A DNA stretch of 64,000 nt, taken from NCBI GenBank assembly GCA_042088665.1, contig JBELMB010000001.1:124001-188000 (forward strand), in the 5' to 3' direction. This stretch comes from JBELMB01 sp042088665. Lineage in GTDB: Bacteria; Pseudomonadota; Alphaproteobacteria; Rhodobacterales; Rhodobacteraceae. The position numbers and the translations under genes are program-made. Shown here piece by piece: positions 18,361 to 25,820 of the stretch. Within the stretch, counting starts at the first letter, position 1; each line of letters starts with the position of its first letter. The notes under the pieces were generated by a model, which was given only the letters and a program-made list of their open reading frames with translations, had not been told where the DNA came from and did no database searches.

Positions 18361-18717
18361 TCAGATATGCGGTTTCGGCGCGGGCACACGGTCCGCGTCG
18401 CCTGAATTGGGTTCGCCCTTCGGCTCGATGAGCAGCACTTTCACTTCGCTGTCCGCGCGGGGCCGGTGGACCTGGCCCGCGGGCACGACAACGATCTCGC
18501 CCGCGCGCACCGTCACTGGATCGCGGTCGTCATACTCCATGACCATCTCGCCTTCGAGCACGAGAAAGAAGTCATCGGTCGTGTCATGTCGATGAAAGGG
18601 AAACGCGCCCTGAAATTTTACCACCATGACGTCATTGCCATTGTAGCCGGTGACCACGTGGGGGTCCCAGTGGGTAGAGAAAAGCGCCAGCTTTTCCACC
18701 AGATTGATCGGGGTCAT
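18361..18717 (-). CDS. Small cupin-domain protein in the leu operon
   Basis: A 118-residue single-domain cupin. The two family motifs are visible: FPFHRHDTTDDFFLVLEGEMV (metal-binding His and Glu) and AGEIVVVPAGQVHRPRA (second His). ATG at 18717 has TTAGGA about eight bases upstream. It lies between the leader peptide and leuA, with 15 bases to leuA, so it is probably cotranscribed and leucine-controlled. Its substrate is unknown; it may be an isomerase-like or dioxygenase-like enzyme or a binding protein. Confidence 0.85.
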   Translation of the reverse strand: MTPINLVEKLALFSTHWDPHVVTGYNGNDVMVVKFQGAFPFHRHDTTDDFFLVLEGEMVMEYDDRDPVTVRAGEIVVVPAGQVHRPRADSEVKVLLIEPKGEPNSGDADRVPAPKPHI

Positions 18718-18808
18718 CGTGAAATCCTAACTCATCTGTAGCGCGGGGGCGTGAAGGGGTCGGCGCGTTACAAAGCTCCTCTGAGCACGCGCGCCGAGGG
18801 GGCCACGC
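18718..18808 (-). other. Leader region between leader peptide stop and cupin gene
   Basis: About 91 bases of transcribed leader. It includes the 3' arm of the attenuator hairpin and a GGCGCG/CGCGCC pair that could form an alternative structure (18763 area). The cupin Shine-Dalgarno lies at its end. No other gene is visible. Confidence 0.45.
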
Positions 18809-18815
18809 TCAGAGG
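18778..18815 (-). terminator. Leucine attenuator hairpin (stem includes leader stop codon)
   Basis: On the minus strand, CCTCTGAGC and GCTCAGAGG form a perfect 9-bp stem with a 20-base GC-rich loop, followed by AGCTTTGTAA. The 5' arm starts inside the last codons and stop of the leader peptide, just after its four consecutive leucine codons. A ribosome stalled at those codons would physically cover the arm, so leucine starvation would favour read-through into the cupin gene and leuA. The T-tract is weak. Confidence 0.6.
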
Positions 18816-18925
18816 CGAGTTAGCAGTAGTAGGTCGCGGCATACCAGATCGCGCGCACAAAGTGCGGGATATGGGCACGGCGCCAAGGGGCGCGGGGTGC
18901 ACGGGGTATGGACCATGGTCGTCAT
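18809..18925 (-). CDS. Leucine leader peptide upstream of the cupin-leuA operon
   Basis: A 38-codon open frame (ATG at 18925, TGA at 18809-18811) ending in CRDLLLLTRL. The four consecutive leucines use CTA CTA CTG CTA, and a fifth Leu (CTC) precedes the stop. CUA is a rare codon in such GC-rich genomes, which would sharpen ribosome stalling. It is followed at once by a terminator-like hairpin and then by cupin-leuA. No clear Shine-Dalgarno is seen. A possible -10 (TATAGT, plus positions 18933-18938) would place the transcription start within a base or two of the ATG, so translation may be leaderless, as described for the Sinorhizobium trpL leader. A shorter start at 18916 is possible. Confidence 0.7.
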   Translation of the reverse strand: MTTMVHTPCTPRPLAPCPYPALCARDLVCRDLLLLTRL

Positions 18926-18931
18926 GAACGC

Positions 18932-18960
18932 GACTATACCCGGCCCTTGGTAAATGAAAA
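18932..18960 (-). promoter_or_regulatory. Candidate promoter of the leu leader transcript
   Basis: On the minus strand TTTTCA (plus 18955-18960) and TATAGT (plus 18933-18938) are spaced by 16 bases, a fair match to sigma-70-type boxes. The predicted start lies about 18926-18927, directly before the leader ATG. The rest of this roughly 340-base region (18718-19060) also holds the upstream sequence of the divergent secreted-protein gene at 19061. Confidence 0.4.
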
Positions 18961-19060
18961 CCCATCTTTGTGGCGAATTCGCGCCCGATCCGCGCCGCAT
19001 TGCTTTGATGAAAGTGGATTGTGAGGCATACTCCTGACAAAGCAAGAACAGGGCAGAGCA

Positions 19061-21994
19061 ATGATCAGAACATGGGTAATCGCCTGTGCGATGGCCTTGG
19101 CGTTGGTGCCAGGCTTCGTGACGGCGGAACAACAAAGCGCCAAGGTCTACGTTTTTGGGAACTCGCTGGTGCATCACCTGAGCGAGCAGGCAGAGCATAC
19201 CAACGTCCCCTACTGGATGAACCTGATGGCGCGCGAAGATGGGCGCGAGCTGCGGCTGGACGGGCAATGGGGCTTTATGCGCAACTTTGCCGACGGGCTG
19301 CCACCCACCTCGAACTGGTCGTTTGACGGTGTACGCGGGGTCTGGTCCCCGAACCGCGGCGGTTTTGGCACGGCGGGCTTTGACGCGGTGCTGGTGACGC
19401 CTGCGAATTTCATCCAGTACCAATTGCCGGATGTGCCCTATGACGGCGAAAACCCCAGCGGCGAAAGCCCGGTGGGCGCGATGCAGCGCCTTATGGACTG
19501 GGTCCACAAGGAAAGCCCGGCGACCAAGCTGTATGTCTACGAAGGCTGGGCCGAGATGGAAGGCGTCGTTGGCCGCTTCCCTCCGCGCGAACGCGGCTTC
19601 GAACGCTATCACGAGCTGAATCAGGGGGAGTACCACCAATGGTACGAGGACCTGATAAACGTGATGCAGGTCACCCGCCCCGACTATGACGTGACGCTGA
19701 TCCCGGTCGCCAAGGTGCTGGCGGAGCTGATGGCGCGCGGTGGGCCGCTCGCGGATGTGCCGCCCGAAGCGCTTTATGAAGACAGCGCGCCGCACGGGAC
19801 GCCGACACTTTATTTCCTTGCGGCGATGGTCACTTATGCCTGGATCTTTGAGGCGCCGCCACCGGCGGGCTACCAGCCGCCCGCGACATTGCACCCGGAT
19901 CTTGTTTCCAATTACGCCGCGATTGCAGAGCAGATCTGGGCCGCCACGCCCAAGTTCGAGGCCCGCGCTCCCGGCACGGGGGAGGGTGGCGCCGCGGCGG
20001 ATCCCTTGCCCCAGCGCCAGACCGTGGCCCTGCCGCCCAGCGGGTTGCGCCCCGAGGGCGTGCCCTCTCTGGGGCTGGGTCTCAACGGCATTTCCGACTG
20101 GTCGACCCAGCATCCCTTCCTTGATTTCATGAAAAGCGCCCGGGGCTGGGTTGGTCACACCCGGGAAACCTGGGGTGCTGTCAGCTCGGCAGAGTTGCGC
20201 GCGGGCGGCCACCTCGACACGAATGACTGGCCGGTGAGCATCCCTGACGGGGTCACCGCGCTTGAATCGGTCTTCTTCACGGATCAGAGCGAGGAACAGG
20301 AGTGGCTGCGCGGCGATTACGTGCTGACCTATGAGGGGTCTGGTGACCTCGAAATCGTCGGCCGCGCCAAGCGCGTGCGCTACGAACCGGGCCGCATCAC
20401 CTTTCGCTACGAACCGGGTGAGGGGCTGATCGGCCTGCGCCTCGAAGAGATCTCTGCCACCGATCCGATTCGCAACATCAAGATCCTCAAGGAAGACCAC
20501 GTGGCGCTCTATGAGGCTGGGGCACTGTTCAATCCCACGTTCCTTGAGACGATCGAGGACGCGCGCTCCATCCGGTTCATGGACTGGATGATCACCAACG
20601 GATCGCCCATCGGCACATGGGAAGAACGCCCGACCATGGAAGTCGCCAGTTGGTCCGAATGGGGTGTGCCGGTCGAAGTCATGGTGCGGCTCGCCAATGT
20701 GATCGGTGCCGATCCATGGTTCAACATGCCCCATCGTGCCGATGACGACTACGTGCGCCGCTTTGCCGAACTGGTAAAGCGGGACCTTGATCCGCGGCTT
20801 CAGGTCTATGTCGAGTATTCCAACGAGGTCTGGAACCAGATCTTCCCACAGACGGTCTGGGCCCGTGAGCGCGCGGCAGAGATGTGGGGGCCCAGTGACA
20901 TGGGCTGGATGCAGTTCTACGGGCTGCGCGCGGCGCAGATGATGGACATCTGGACAGAGATCTACGGCCCCGACGCCGAAGGCCGGTTGATCCGCGTCAT
21001 GGCAACACATACCGGCTGGCCCGAACTGGAAGAGACCATCCTAAAGGCGCCGCTGGCCTTCCTGACGCTTGGCAAACTGCCGGGCGAAAGCTTTGATGCT
21101 TATGCCGTCACGGGGTATTTCGGCTACGAGATGGGCACCGAAGAAATGGCCCAGCGGATGGAAGCCTGGCTCGATCAGTCCGAGGCAGAGGCCACCGCCG
21201 CAGGCGAAGCGCAGGGCCTGCGCCGTGTCGCCCTGCGGGAATTCGTGAAAGAGGTCCGTTTCGAGGGGGCGATCGCGCCCGTTGCACTTGCCCTGCAGGA
21301 AGGCTCTCTGCGGCAACTGGTCGAAGAGGTGTTCCCCTATCACGCCGAGGCCGCCCGCCGTCACGGGCTGCAGATGGTGATGTACGAGGGGGGCACGCAC
21401 GTCAGTGGCCACATGGAACAGGTCAACAACGAGCGCCTGACAGAGTTCTTTACCACCTTCAACTACACGCCCGAGATGGCCAAGCTGTACGAGATCCTGC
21501 TGGGCGGCTGGGCCTCCTCCGGCGGGACGCTTTTCAACGCCTTTGTGGATGTGGCGCCTGCGACGAAGTGGGGATCCTGGGGGGCGTTGCGGCACCTTGA
21601 TGATGACAACCCGCGGTGGGACATGCTGATGGCGTACAACGCGTCTGGCCCGCAATGGGACTCGCGGCCAGAGGCGGTCTTTGCCAATGGCGTCACGGTG
21701 ATCGAGGGGGCCGGGCAGCAACGTCTTGAAGGCACCCCCGAAGAGGATTTCCTGATCGCGGGGCCCGGGGATGACACGATCTTTGGTGGCGGTGGTGGCG
21801 ATGTGATCCACGGCGGCACGGGTCGCGACACCGTGGTGCTGCCGGGCACGCAAGCGAGCTACAGCTTTACCCAGGCGGGCAACATGATCTTTGTGCGCAG
21901 CAGCGCGGGCGTCGCGCAGATGACCAGTGTCGAGGTCTTGCAGTTCGAGGATGCCCCCGGCGACCGGCTTGAGACCGCGCAACTGGGCGGCTGA
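19061..21994 (+). CDS. Large secreted protein: SGNH-like region, glycoside-hydrolase-like domain and RTX repeats
   Basis: A 977-residue protein with a signal peptide (MIRTWVIACAMALALVPGF). Residues from about 25 to 290 begin with KVYVFGNSLVHHLSEQ, resembling SGNH-type hydrolases. From about residue 340 a second domain starts with GLGLNGISDWSTQHPFLDF and contains VEYSNEVWNQIFPQ; Glu589 there matches the Asn-Glu acid/base pattern of clan GH-A glycosidases. Residues about 900-925 carry RTX-type calcium-binding repeats (GPGDDTIFGGGGGDVIHGG), usual for type I secreted proteins; a Sec-type signal together with RTX repeats is unusual. It opens the polysaccharide locus, so polysaccharide binding or trimming is likely. 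The exact enzymatic activity is not proven. Confidence 0.75.
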   Translation: MIRTWVIACAMALALVPGFVTAEQQSAKVYVFGNSLVHHLSEQAEHTNVPYWMNLMAREDGRELRLDGQWGFMRNFADGLPPTSNWSFDGVRGVWSPNRGGFGTAGFDAVLVTPANFIQYQLPDVPYDGENPSGESPVGAMQRLMDWVHKESPATKLYVYEGWAEMEGVVGRFPPRERGFERYHELNQGEYHQWYEDLINVMQVTRPDYDVTLIPVAKVLAELMARGGPLADVPPEALYEDSAPHGTPTLYFLAAMVTYAWIFEAPPPAGYQPPATLHPDLVSNYAAIAEQIWAATPKFEARAPGTGEGGAAADPLPQRQTVALPPSGLRPEGVPSLGLGLNGISDWSTQHPFLDFMKSARGWVGHTRETWGAVSSAELRAGGHLDTNDWPVSIPDGVTALESVFFTDQSEEQEWLRGDYVLTYEGSGDLEIVGRAKRVRYEPGRITFRYEPGEGLIGLRLEEISATDPIRNIKILKEDHVALYEAGALFNPTFLETIEDARSIRFMDWMITNGSPIGTWEERPTMEVASWSEWGVPVEVMVRLANVIGADPWFNMPHRADDDYVRRFAELVKRDLDPRLQVYVEYSNEVWNQIFPQTVWARERAAEMWGPSDMGWMQFYGLRAAQMMDIWTEIYGPDAEGRLIRVMATHTGWPELEETILKAPLAFLTLGKLPGESFDAYAVTGYFGYEMGTEEMAQRMEAWLDQSEAEATAAGEAQGLRRVALREFVKEVRFEGAIAPVALALQEGSLRQLVEEVFPYHAEAARRHGLQMVMYEGGTHVSGHMEQVNNERLTEFFTTFNYTPEMAKLYEILLGGWASSGGTLFNAFVDVAPATKWGSWGALRHLDDDNPRWDMLMAYNASGPQWDSRPEAVFANGVTVIEGAGQQRLEGTPEEDFLIAGPGDDTIFGGGGGDVIHGGTGRDTVVLPGTQASYSFTQAGNMIFVRSSAGVAQMTSVEVLQFEDAPGDRLETAQLGG

Positions 21995-22034
21995 CCGACC
22001 GGCAGCAGTCAAGCGCGCGTTGTGTCAGGATGTG

Positions 22035-23252
22035 TCAGGTATCCGCGTCCAGCGCGTGCTGAATTTCCTCAACGAGGGTTTCCGCCCCAAGAGAGGCGCG
22101 GAAGCTCTGCTCGATATGGTCGCGCCCGGCCACCGACAGCCGCATCAGCGCATCCGGGTCATTGGCCAATGTCCGGATCGTGCGCGCCAGTTGGCCGGGG
22201 TTCTTCGGCTCGACCAGATACCCCGTTGAGCCATCTGCGATCAATTCGGGTACGCCACCTGCATCGGTTCCGATGGTGGGCACGCCCATTGACATGGCCT
22301 CCATATAGGCGACGCCCAGCGGCTCGTGCCACGACGCGAGCACAAAGACATGCGCTTCTTCCAGCTTGGCCTTCACGTCTTCGGCGGAAATCGCGCCAAG
22401 CAGTTTCACGTGGTCCTGCAGGCGCAGTTTCTTGAGGTGATCCTCCAACTCCAGCCGGTAGCCGGACCCGCCATCGTCATCCTCGCCCGCGATCTCGACA
22501 CGGACGTCCACGCCCTGGTCGATCAGCTGACGGGTGGCGGACATCAGGTCCTGATGCCCCTTGACCACGTTCAGCCGTCCGCAGGCAAAGATGCGGATCG
22601 GACGCCCATGCTCTGGCGGGGTATAGGGCGAGGTGCGCGACATGGCCTCGGTGTCGACGCCCATGGGGCGGACCGGGATGCGGTCCGGCAAGTCGGGGGC
22701 CAGCGCTTCGTGCACTTCGCCCAGCAGTTTTTGCGTGATCACGGTGGCAAATCTTGCGCGGCGCCATTTGAACCGCTGCCCCGGCCCATAGTCCGACATC
22801 GGCCCATGCAGGGTCAGCGAATAGCGCGGCCCGCCCATACGCTCCGCCAACGCGGCAATCAACGCCGAGCGCGCCGCGGAATGCGCGTGCACATGGTCCA
22901 GCTTGAGCCGCCGCGCATGGGCGACAAGGCGGTCTGCCGCCGCCAAAGACATGACCACGTCCTTGCTGAAACCCGATCCTTCGGACAGCATCCACGCCGG
23001 CAGCCCCTTGGGCAACAGTCGGATCAGCGCAGTTGCGGCATGCAGCGGGTCGATGCGGCCAAGGTAGGTCGTGCGCGCCATCGCCTCTTCGGACCACCCA
23101 TGAGAGATCAGCCGCGCGGGTGGTTTGCGCGTCGAAAAGATGTGCACAGAGTGGCCCATCTCTTCGAGCACTTTTATTTCGCGCCAGAAGAAGATGTGCG
23201 TTTGTCCCGGAAATTGCGGGACAATGTAACCAATGCTCAAGCCTTTCGGCAC
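22035..23252 (-). CDS. Glycosyltransferase family 4
   Basis: A 405-residue GT-B fold enzyme for surface polysaccharide. The N-terminal IGYIVPQFPGQTHIFFWREI is typical of colanic-acid-type transferases. The C-terminal domain shows FACGRLNVVKGHQDL, ASWHEPLGVAYMEAMSMGVPTIGTDAGGVPEL (the family's EX7E nucleotide-sugar site) and GYLVEPKNP. The donor and linkage are unknown. It stands alone on the minus strand, between the secreted protein and the plus-strand GT2-Wzx pair. Confidence 0.9.
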   Translation of the reverse strand: MPKGLSIGYIVPQFPGQTHIFFWREIKVLEEMGHSVHIFSTRKPPARLISHGWSEEAMARTTYLGRIDPLHAATALIRLLPKGLPAWMLSEGSGFSKDVVMSLAAADRLVAHARRLKLDHVHAHSAARSALIAALAERMGGPRYSLTLHGPMSDYGPGQRFKWRRARFATVITQKLLGEVHEALAPDLPDRIPVRPMGVDTEAMSRTSPYTPPEHGRPIRIFACGRLNVVKGHQDLMSATRQLIDQGVDVRVEIAGEDDDGGSGYRLELEDHLKKLRLQDHVKLLGAISAEDVKAKLEEAHVFVLASWHEPLGVAYMEAMSMGVPTIGTDAGGVPELIADGSTGYLVEPKNPGQLARTIRTLANDPDALMRLSVAGRDHIEQSFRASLGAETLVEEIQHALDADT

Positions 23253-23420
23253 GTGTCATTCCTTGAAGGTGGCAGCCCGCTCGCCCCACGGGTAACGAAA
23301 GTATTTTCGGGGATTTCATCTTTTGGCCATAGTTAACTGGAAAGACCGCCAAAGACGGAGCGTGGTTTTTACCAAGGTGTGTCCCCGGGGGAACGGGTTG
23401 TGCAAAAGGAAGACCGCAAC

Positions 23421-24257
23421 GTGCAAAAGCGCCTGTCCATTGTTCTGCCCGCCAGCAACGAAGAGGCGTTGATCCCAACGTGTCTGCGCGCCATCCTTGC
23501 GTCAGATTGGCCGGGTTCTCAAGGGGTTGAGGTGATTCTCGTGGCAAATGGCTGCCGGGATGACACGGCCGGGGCAGCAAGGCGATTCTCTGATGATTTT
23601 AACGCCCGCGGCTGGGTGCTGAAGGTTGTTGAACGGGCCGAGGGCGGCAAGCTTGCGGCGCTGAATGCCGGTGACGCCGAGGCAGGTGCGGGGTCGCGCA
23701 TATATCTCGATGCAGATGTCACCGTCAGCCCGCCCCTCCTTGCGCAATTGGCGGAAGCCCTTGACGTCGATGCGCCGCGCTACGCCAGTGGCACACTTGC
23801 CATCACGGCCAAAGGCGCCGTGAGCCGGGCCTATGCGCGCATCTGGCGGCAGGTGCCCTTCATGCGCGCAGGCGTGCCGGGCTGCGGGCTTTTTGCGGTC
23901 AACGCAGCGGGGCGCGCACGCTGGGATGCCTTCCCCGACATCATCTCTGACGACACATTTGTGCGCCTGAGCTTTGCCCCGAGCGAACGATTTTCGGTGA
24001 CAGGGGCCTATGACTGGCCCATCGCAGAGGGCTTTGGCACGTTGGTGAAAGTGCGCCGCCGACAGGACGCGGGCGTGGCAGAGATCGAACAGCGCTATCC
24101 CGCGCTTCTGGCGAACGATGACAAGGCTCCGTTCCCGGTGCAGGAAAAGCTGGCTCTGGCGCTGAAGGATCCGCTGGGCTTTGCGGTCTACACGGGCGTG
24201 GCGCTGGCGGTCAAACTGACCCCCAATCGCGCCAAGGGCTGGAGCAGAGGCAGGTGA
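23421..24257 (+). CDS. Glycosyltransferase family 2
   Basis: A 278-residue GT-A enzyme. The start reads MQKRLSIVLPASNEEALIP, followed by EVILVANGCRDDTAG, and the metal-binding DXD-like site is IYLDADVTV. The acceptor region holds ISDDTFVRL. The start is most likely GTG at 23421, with AGGA about ten bases upstream; in-frame GTGs at 23400 and 23379 would add 7 or 14 residues. The stop overlaps the Wzx start at 24254 (GTGA), so they are translationally coupled. Confidence 0.88.
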   Translation: MQKRLSIVLPASNEEALIPTCLRAILASDWPGSQGVEVILVANGCRDDTAGAARRFSDDFNARGWVLKVVERAEGGKLAALNAGDAEAGAGSRIYLDADVTVSPPLLAQLAEALDVDAPRYASGTLAITAKGAVSRAYARIWRQVPFMRAGVPGCGLFAVNAAGRARWDAFPDIISDDTFVRLSFAPSERFSVTGAYDWPIAEGFGTLVKVRRRQDAGVAEIEQRYPALLANDDKAPFPVQEKLALALKDPLGFAVYTGVALAVKLTPNRAKGWSRGR

Positions 24258-25612
24258 GCGCGCTGTTCGCCGGTCTGCGTGGAAAAAGCCTTGGCGCGCG
24301 GGTCTTGCGATCGTCTTTGTTGACGGTGGGCGGCTTTGGCTTCAGCCAGATGGTGCGGCTGGCCTCGAACCTGATCCTCACGCGGTTGCTGTTTCCCGAG
24401 GCCTTCGGGCTCATGGCGCTGGTCATGGTCTTCCTGATGGGTCTGGGCCAGTTCTCCGACGTTGGCGTGACGCCCGCGATCATGCAGTCAAAGCGGGGGG
24501 ACGACCGTAATTTCCTCGACACTGCTTGGACCCTGTCGGTCATACGCGGCGGCGCGCTCTGGCTGGTGGCCTGTGCGCTGGCATGGCCCGTGGCCTGGCT
24601 ATACGAGACGCCGGACCTTGCGATGATCCTGCCGGTGGCGTCTCTGGTCCTGCTGATCGACGGCTTCGGGCCAACGCGCATGATCACCGCCAATCGGCAT
24701 CTCATGCTGGGTCGGGTGACTGTCCTCGATATGATCACCCAGCTTTCGGGCGTGCTGACCGCCGTCGCGCTGGCATGGTGGTGGGGATCCGTCTGGGCCC
24801 TTGTCCTGTCAAACCTGCTGGGCGCCTGCGTGCAGGTGGTGATCAACTGGTGTTTCCTGCCCGGGGTACCGGATCGTTTCCGCTGGGAACGGGCTGCGGC
24901 CAACGAATTGATCCGGTTTGGAAAATGGGTCTTTCTCGCAACCGTTTGCGGGTTCTTCTACAGTCAGGCAGACAAGCTGCTGATCGGCAAATATGCAGAT
25001 CTGGAGCTGTTCGGCATCTACAACATCGGGTTTTTCTGGGCGGCCTTTCCATGGCTCCTTGGCAATATGGTCACGCTCAAGATCCTGATCCCCATCTACC
25101 GCGAAACCCCCCCGAAAGAGAGCCGGGCCAACTACCTGAAACTGCGCAAGATGCGGTTCGTGGTCTCTGCTCTGCTGATGCTTTTTGTCGGAGCGTTCGC
25201 CTTGCTCGGTGTCTGGCTGGTGGATCTGCTTTATGACCCGAGGTACGCGGTGGCCGGTGCGGTCGCAGTGGTGCTGGCCTGCGCGCAGATGCCCGCGCTG
25301 ATCGTGCTGACCTACGATCAGGCGGCGCTGGCGGCGGGAGATTCGAAACGGTTCTTTGTGCTGGCGCTGGTGCGCGCGGTCCTGATGAACCTGTGTCTGG
25401 GCATTGGCCTGTGGCAGGGCGGTCTGCCGGGCGGTCTTGTGGGCATGGCATGCGCCTATCTCGCGGCCTATCCGGCGGTGGTCTGGCTGGCCCGGCGCAT
25501 GGGGGCCTGGGATGCGCTGCATGACGCGCTCTATATGGTGCTGGCCGCCTGTCTCGCGGCGTTCGCCCTTTGGATGAACTGGGAGGCCGTGCTCACTTTG
25601 ACGGCGTTGTGA
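24254..25612 (+). CDS. Wzx-type oligosaccharide flippase
   Basis: A 452-residue polytopic membrane protein of the MATE/MVF-like polysaccharide transport superfamily. The N-terminal region SSLLTVGGFGFSQMVRLASNL and the pattern of about 12 hydrophobic segments fit the Wzx (RfbX/MOP) family that flips lipid-linked repeat units across the inner membrane. The GTG start overlaps the preceding GT2 stop. It is the flippase candidate for the whole locus. Confidence 0.88.
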   Translation: MSALFAGLRGKSLGARVLRSSLLTVGGFGFSQMVRLASNLILTRLLFPEAFGLMALVMVFLMGLGQFSDVGVTPAIMQSKRGDDRNFLDTAWTLSVIRGGALWLVACALAWPVAWLYETPDLAMILPVASLVLLIDGFGPTRMITANRHLMLGRVTVLDMITQLSGVLTAVALAWWWGSVWALVLSNLLGACVQVVINWCFLPGVPDRFRWERAAANELIRFGKWVFLATVCGFFYSQADKLLIGKYADLELFGIYNIGFFWAAFPWLLGNMVTLKILIPIYRETPPKESRANYLKLRKMRFVVSALLMLFVGAFALLGVWLVDLLYDPRYAVAGAVAVVLACAQMPALIVLTYDQAALAAGDSKRFFVLALVRAVLMNLCLGIGLWQGGLPGGLVGMACAYLAAYPAVVWLARRMGAWDALHDALYMVLAACLAAFALWMNWEAVLTLTAL

Positions 25613-25820
25613 CCGGTCGCAGAGCGGGCGCGCCTTTGGTATATGGTCTTTAACCCGAAGAAGGCTGACGGTCCGCCGTCGATTCCGGCATTGTTGCGCA
25701 CAACAGGGGGAACCGGGGTAGAATGCGACCGGCGCCGGGCCGATTTCCTAAAAATGGCCGCATTCATCGCGCATTCGTCGTCCACAAGGACCACACGTGA
25801 ACTCAAGGGGTGAGGCTGTC
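25613..25820. other. Intergenic region upstream of the PKS gene
   Basis: A 208-base gap between the Wzx and PKS genes. I see no gene, repeat or clear promoter box. The PKS gene has GTGAGG five bases before its ATG. Confidence 0.4.

Noticed and set aside
16630..18405. A 591-codon plus-strand frame opposite leuA
   Set aside because: Antisense shadow of leuA with no domain.
18809..21010. A 733-codon minus-strand frame across the secreted RTX gene
   Set aside because: Most of it is antisense to the RTX gene. Only its last 38 codons have meaning, as the leucine leader peptide.
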